From the NCBI GenBank assembly GCA_964472565.1, contig CAYYNB010000003.1:1-64000 (forward strand): a stretch of DNA of 64,000 nucleotides, written 5' to 3'. The notes beneath the pieces were generated by a model. It was not told where the DNA came from. It did not search any database and saw only the letters and a list, made by a program, of their open reading frames with translations. Below are positions 61,801-64,000 of this stretch, in pieces (the stretch's first letter is position 1; each line of letters opens with the position of its first letter). The translations under genes were made by a program, and so were the position numbers. This DNA comes from DATAMF01 sp964472565 (GTDB lineage Bacteria; Chloroflexota; Anaerolineae; Aggregatilineales; Aggregatilineaceae).

Positions 61801-61920
61801 AGTGGCGCTTTCCCACCCGCGCAGTTGTTCAGATCGTTCTTGGCGTGTAACCAGCGCCCCCATCAGACTACCCAGGAGCAGCGTGATACAGCCCCCAAAC
61901 AGAACCCATTTTTTTATCAT
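58801..61920 (-). CDS. Glycosidase-like domain fused to O-antigen ligase
   Basis: A 1039-residue membrane protein counted from the ATG at 61920, which overlaps the upstream stop as ATGA; an in-frame ATG at 61932 is an alternative. After an N-terminal anchor (about 3-24) comes a TIM-barrel glycoside-hydrolase-like domain (about 50-390). Its acid/base position is Glu in IWDEPN (about E170), but where clan A enzymes have the nucleophile, as in TEFGW, it reads GSNFGW, so hydrolytic activity is doubtful. A beta domain follows (about 400-515). From about 530 to 1035 there are about twelve or more spans with the ligase loop RPFTGAGLDQFLYWY and a conserved His in SIPHNILLNHW. I infer a glycan-binding polymerase or ligase. 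Confidence 0.9.
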   Translation of the reverse strand: MIKKWVLFGGCITLLLGSLMGALVTRQERSEQLRGWESATQTLELPYRLPIAGVNVELTQYTAEELDHELDRIAAAGFTWVRQTFLWEEVEPEAGQFEWDTYDAIVEAVGQHEGLQLVAVLDGTPAWARHRLTPNHPFAPPSSVATYANFAREAATRYGDSIDYYQIWDEPNIRSHWGGMDPNPAHYVAMLREAYQAIHAADGTSSVITAALAPTVETGPENLNELQYLQAIYKLGGKDYFDAAAGKPYGFDLGPADRQVEADVMNFARWILLREEMVRQGDGKKPLWGSNFGWNYLPDDWSGPPSIWGSVSAEAQEQYTREAYQRASQEWPWTGGLILQHWQPDAPADDPMQGFAVSKVIEQWLAHGALVSVDRMTAGLYPAQNDYTVYSENWQLGELGADAIVREGDTGNTSAENRIEIQFEGTSFAIPVRRDDYLAYLYIKVDGKQAPDLPRDRQGDAYIILTSPNRTPEIDRIVVAKNLEDGPHTVEIIHRPYHGDDRWPIAGYAVGYTPDTSRYSRALIACGIVGGLALLGAAVVGWRLNWKKIKPPSSQTLRQAVEWMVGLAASFVVLLGALLTWGDGVTGLLRRDPPALAFTIMTAGIASLSPVFVLTLAALAVLFILIYNRPLLGVMLIIFWSAFYLTNMDLLVRLFATVEVYFVLTALALVMRGSVTWAKAHQAGGKPIRADVRLNGLDWAGGAFVVVAVVSLAWADFWSPAIRQLRVVILEPAAFYVLLRMMHMERRDWLWLVDTLLFTGGAIAVVGIIMFFTGEGVVEAENGVRRLISVYGSPNGVGLYLGRCLPFALACLILPMGTWRKLYAGAAGVVMMAAVLLSQSRGAILLGIPAAILVIVVFWRGRRAVIPVAVGAVALGLAFIPLSLLFPRLSDLFGNTAFFREHLWYSSVNLIRERPFTGAGLDQFLYWYRSRYLLPEAWAEPNLSIPHNILLNHWVNLGILGVAAAILVQVLFWRKLWKVQQQTAGVDWVVWMIVLGLAGSMADFLAHGLVDVAYFSINLAFVFFLSLALLQQIADPDSG

Positions 61921-63554
61921 CGGCGCGACCATCGTGGGCGAGAGGCCTTGCCATCACTTGTAATTTGGTGCGACAGGCCAGACTTCACATCAATAATCCA
62001 CAAATTTCCCTGGTAGATCACAGCAATCTGCCGTGCCTTTGGACTCCATGCAATTCCATCTTCAGGATCAGGTGGGCGGAAACCGGGTTTATCCAGTCCG
62101 GGGAACACGAGGCGCGGGTTGCTGCCGTCGCTGTCCGCCACCCATAAATCATATTCGGTGCCAGGGCTGTTAAGCGGTTCGCGTGCCTGAAAATACGCGA
62201 ACATCGTGGTACTTCCCCCCGCACTTTCGATCTCTGGCGAATAGGTGGGGTTCGCCCAGATTCCGCTTTTTGGAATAAAATCGGTGATCTGGAGCCGGCT
62301 GTCCACATTGGTGACAGCAATATCAAAGATAATGCTTTCTTCAGCCGGTTCATCGCTGTAGGGTGGCCCGTGCAGAATGGTGATCAGGCTGTTATCATCT
62401 GACCACGACAGTGTAGGAACCCATACCACCGAGCGAACCAGCAGCGTAGCATATTCCGTGAATGTTAGCAGGGCAGTAAAATCACCCTTTTCCATATCAA
62501 CCAGCCCGACGCTGTCTGCATTCGCCCAGGCCAGTTTGGTTCCATCCGGCGACCACAAAAATCGCCGCCCCCAGTAGGCATAGGCACCTAGTCCATTTGG
62601 TGCAATAACCCGTTCTGGTACACCGATAATCGTTCCCTCTTCAGGATCCAACTGCATGATATACAAATCATTGAGTGCCTGCCATCCCGCCCCTGTCGAG
62701 GTTGGTGTAGCGGTTGAATAACTCACCGTATAGGTCTGTTGCCCAGGCACCCACTGTGCATACCGGACATCACTCGGCGCAAGCTGCGTCGCTTCCGGTT
62801 GGTTCGCGCTGGTATCCAGCACCGCCCACAGTTCATTCGAGAATTCGGGGTCCGTCTCATCCGCTGTTCGGACCGTATACAGCAGTTGTCCCCCATCTGC
62901 TGATGTATCAAAAACCCGGCCATCCAAAAAGCTGCCCTGGGTAAGCGGTGTTCGGTTAATTGTATTGGCCTCAATCTTGAAAGCTTGGCCGTTCGAAATA
63001 TAAATTAACACCCCTTCAATCGGAATCAGCGTATCGGGTGCTTCGCTGCCCACAGCAATAATTTGCTCTTGCGCTGGCTCAATCACCAACGGAGAGCCAA
63101 TCTGTGTCCGCCCGGCTTCCACACCATTCCGGTACGTCGTCCGGTAGCAAATCTGCTGCAATCCCGTTTTACCCACCTGGATGATGCGCTCTTCACCGGG
63201 CGCTAGTCCCTCATTACTGAGCGTATGCGTAACTTCAAAGGGTAAAATTTCGTTCTCGCACTCGTCTTGATACACCACCCGTGTAACGGTCACGCGCATT
63301 CCATCTCGAATCTGCGATTGTGCCATCGGGTTTACTTCATCGTCTGGTCCCAGGCTGATCCCAATTTCCTGCAAAAACTGTCCAACTGAGATCGCCTTGC
63401 TGTAGGTATACACACGGCTGACACCATCCGCATCTACCGTAATCGTCATCTTGCCCGATCCCGGCATCGACGGTTTATCCTGACAAGCTGCCAGCAGCAG
63501 CAGGAGTAATAGGACTAAATTCCGGTACGTTTTTTTCATTCCATATGAACGCAT
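61917..63554 (-). CDS. Lipoprotein with G5/DUF348-like region and beta-propeller
   Basis: A 545-residue predicted lipoprotein: lipobox LLAAC with Cys24. Residues of about 34-80 resemble DUF348 (ubiquitin-like, VSRVYTYSKAISVGQFLQEI), and 85-155 a G5 domain (PFEVTHTLSNEGLAPGEERI, QVGKTGLQQICYRTTYRNG). Both are typical of cell-wall-binding proteins. The rest (about 160-545) has WD40/TolB-like blades (FLWSPDGTKLAWA, GIAWSPKARQIAVIY). It probably binds wall glycan. Its stop overlaps the start of the glycosidase/ligase fusion, so the two are co-translated. The start may be 63554 or the ATG at 63539. Confidence 0.85.
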   Translation of the reverse strand: MRSYGMKKTYRNLVLLLLLLLAACQDKPSMPGSGKMTITVDADGVSRVYTYSKAISVGQFLQEIGISLGPDDEVNPMAQSQIRDGMRVTVTRVVYQDECENEILPFEVTHTLSNEGLAPGEERIIQVGKTGLQQICYRTTYRNGVEAGRTQIGSPLVIEPAQEQIIAVGSEAPDTLIPIEGVLIYISNGQAFKIEANTINRTPLTQGSFLDGRVFDTSADGGQLLYTVRTADETDPEFSNELWAVLDTSANQPEATQLAPSDVRYAQWVPGQQTYTVSYSTATPTSTGAGWQALNDLYIMQLDPEEGTIIGVPERVIAPNGLGAYAYWGRRFLWSPDGTKLAWANADSVGLVDMEKGDFTALLTFTEYATLLVRSVVWVPTLSWSDDNSLITILHGPPYSDEPAEESIIFDIAVTNVDSRLQITDFIPKSGIWANPTYSPEIESAGGSTTMFAYFQAREPLNSPGTEYDLWVADSDGSNPRLVFPGLDKPGFRPPDPEDGIAWSPKARQIAVIYQGNLWIIDVKSGLSHQITSDGKASRPRWSRR

Positions 63555-63666
63555 TGCTCACCAGTTCGTGTATATTATGATAATCTAGAAACGAAAGCAC
63601 TTTTGAATTGTTGTAACATAATGGTAATCAACGCACGGCAGTTTGATCAAAAAAAGGGTGGGTGCT

Positions 63667-64000
63667 GTGTGGGATGCACAAACAAATGAGTACGTTGCCA
63701 GTTTGCCAGAAGTCGATACCGCGCGTTTGCCTCGTGGAACCCTCTTTCTGGCGCAGGGGAAAATTTATCAGGTCATCGAGACGGGGGCCGGCGGATTTCA
63801 CAAAGCCCGCGAATGGCGGCAGTCGGAAAACACCGATGTCGCCCTGATCCCCGATTCGTTTCCCAGTAAATTTCTGCCGCTTATCCGGCGTGGTCGTGTG
63901 CTTCCTGTCTATCGCTCCCGGCTGGAACTGACCGATAACACCCAGCCCGCTTGTTTTGTCTTTCCGACAGAAGCCCTGGCGTTGGATGCGGCTTATCTTG
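63667..64000 (+). CDS. Partial unknown gene running off the right edge
   Basis: An open frame without a stop from GTG at 63667 to the window end, at least 111 codons. GGGTGG lies just upstream; an in-frame GTG at 63658 is an alternative. The translation (SLPEVDTARLPRGTLFLA, then KIYQVIETGAGGFHKAREW) has normal composition and a beta-rich look. It is divergent from the G5 lipoprotein across a roughly 110-base gap. No family recognised; the gene is truncated by the window. Confidence 0.7.
   Translation, partial: MWDAQTNEYVASLPEVDTARLPRGTLFLAQGKIYQVIETGAGGFHKAREWRQSENTDVALIPDSFPSKFLPLIRRGRVLPVYRSRLELTDNTQPACFVFPTEALALDAAYL

Overview
This 64-kb window looks like a chromosomal stretch of a moderate-GC bacterium, most likely Chloroflexota (Anaerolineae-like). 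That assignment is inference from gene content: soluble zf-HC2/sigma pairs, TPR-CHAT proteins, roadblock and Ras-like GTPase signalling, a kinase with a PQQ propeller, type 2 IPP isomerase, a MoeA-PBP fusion, and lipoproteins with G5 or LamG-like domains. No rRNA, tRNA, CRISPR array, transposase, integrase or phage gene was found. Coding density is very high; the longest gap without a gene is about 298 bases (10485-10782). Many neighbours overlap by ATGA or GTGA, which points to translationally coupled operons.

Left part (1-18.5 kb). A large M28-type peptidase runs left. Divergent from it is a compact four-gene unit: a divergent sigma factor, a soluble double zf-HC2 protein (anti-sigma-like), a TPR-CHAT caspase-like protease with its His/Cys dyad intact, and a cytoplasmic subtilase with its triad intact. 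This unit is the best candidate for an unusual system: a proteolysis-gated sigma switch or conflict module. A GH3 beta-glucosidase, the phosphate uptake operon pstS-C-A-B (with an enlarged PstA), a tungsten/molybdenum aldehyde oxidoreductase and a HAM1/RdgB nucleotide-cleansing enzyme follow.

Middle (18.5-36 kb). A 1048-residue protein that may belong to the GAP1 family is coupled to a lipoprotein. A minus-strand unit holds a nitrilase-fold protein lacking its catalytic cysteine, a small membrane protein, threonine aldolase and a degenerate CPBP-like membrane protein; its promoter carries a LexA-like palindrome. Then come an RluD-type pseudouridine synthase, a 4HBT thioesterase, two adjacent moeA genes (one fused to a PBP-like domain), a TPR protein, formate-tetrahydrofolate ligase, a pseudo-receiver/roadblock protein, a HAD protein and a stand-alone roadblock protein behind a good sigma-70 promoter.

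Right-middle (36-51 kb). pyrG, adenosine deaminase and a small ORF read right. They converge on a seven-gene minus-strand signalling operon: Ser/Thr kinase-PQQ, PP2C phosphatase, DnaJ-VWA, zinc-ribbon FHA, small acidic protein, OmpR-type regulator, Ras-like GTPase. It begins at a near-consensus promoter and ends at a perfect hairpin. A HemW-like radical SAM protein, a small lipoprotein, type 2 IPP isomerase, acyl carrier protein and a secreted LRR protein follow.

Right end (51-64 kb). A long minus-strand run is devoted mainly to cell-surface polysaccharide: a G5/propeller lipoprotein, a giant glycosidase-like/O-antigen-ligase fusion, a macrodomain protein, UDP-xylose synthase, a second O-antigen ligase, GtrA, a CheY-like regulator and a GT4 glycosyltransferase. 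It continues into a small soluble protein, a hotdog thioesterase, a BchI-like AAA+ ATPase and a membrane protein. A GTG-started gene runs off the right edge.
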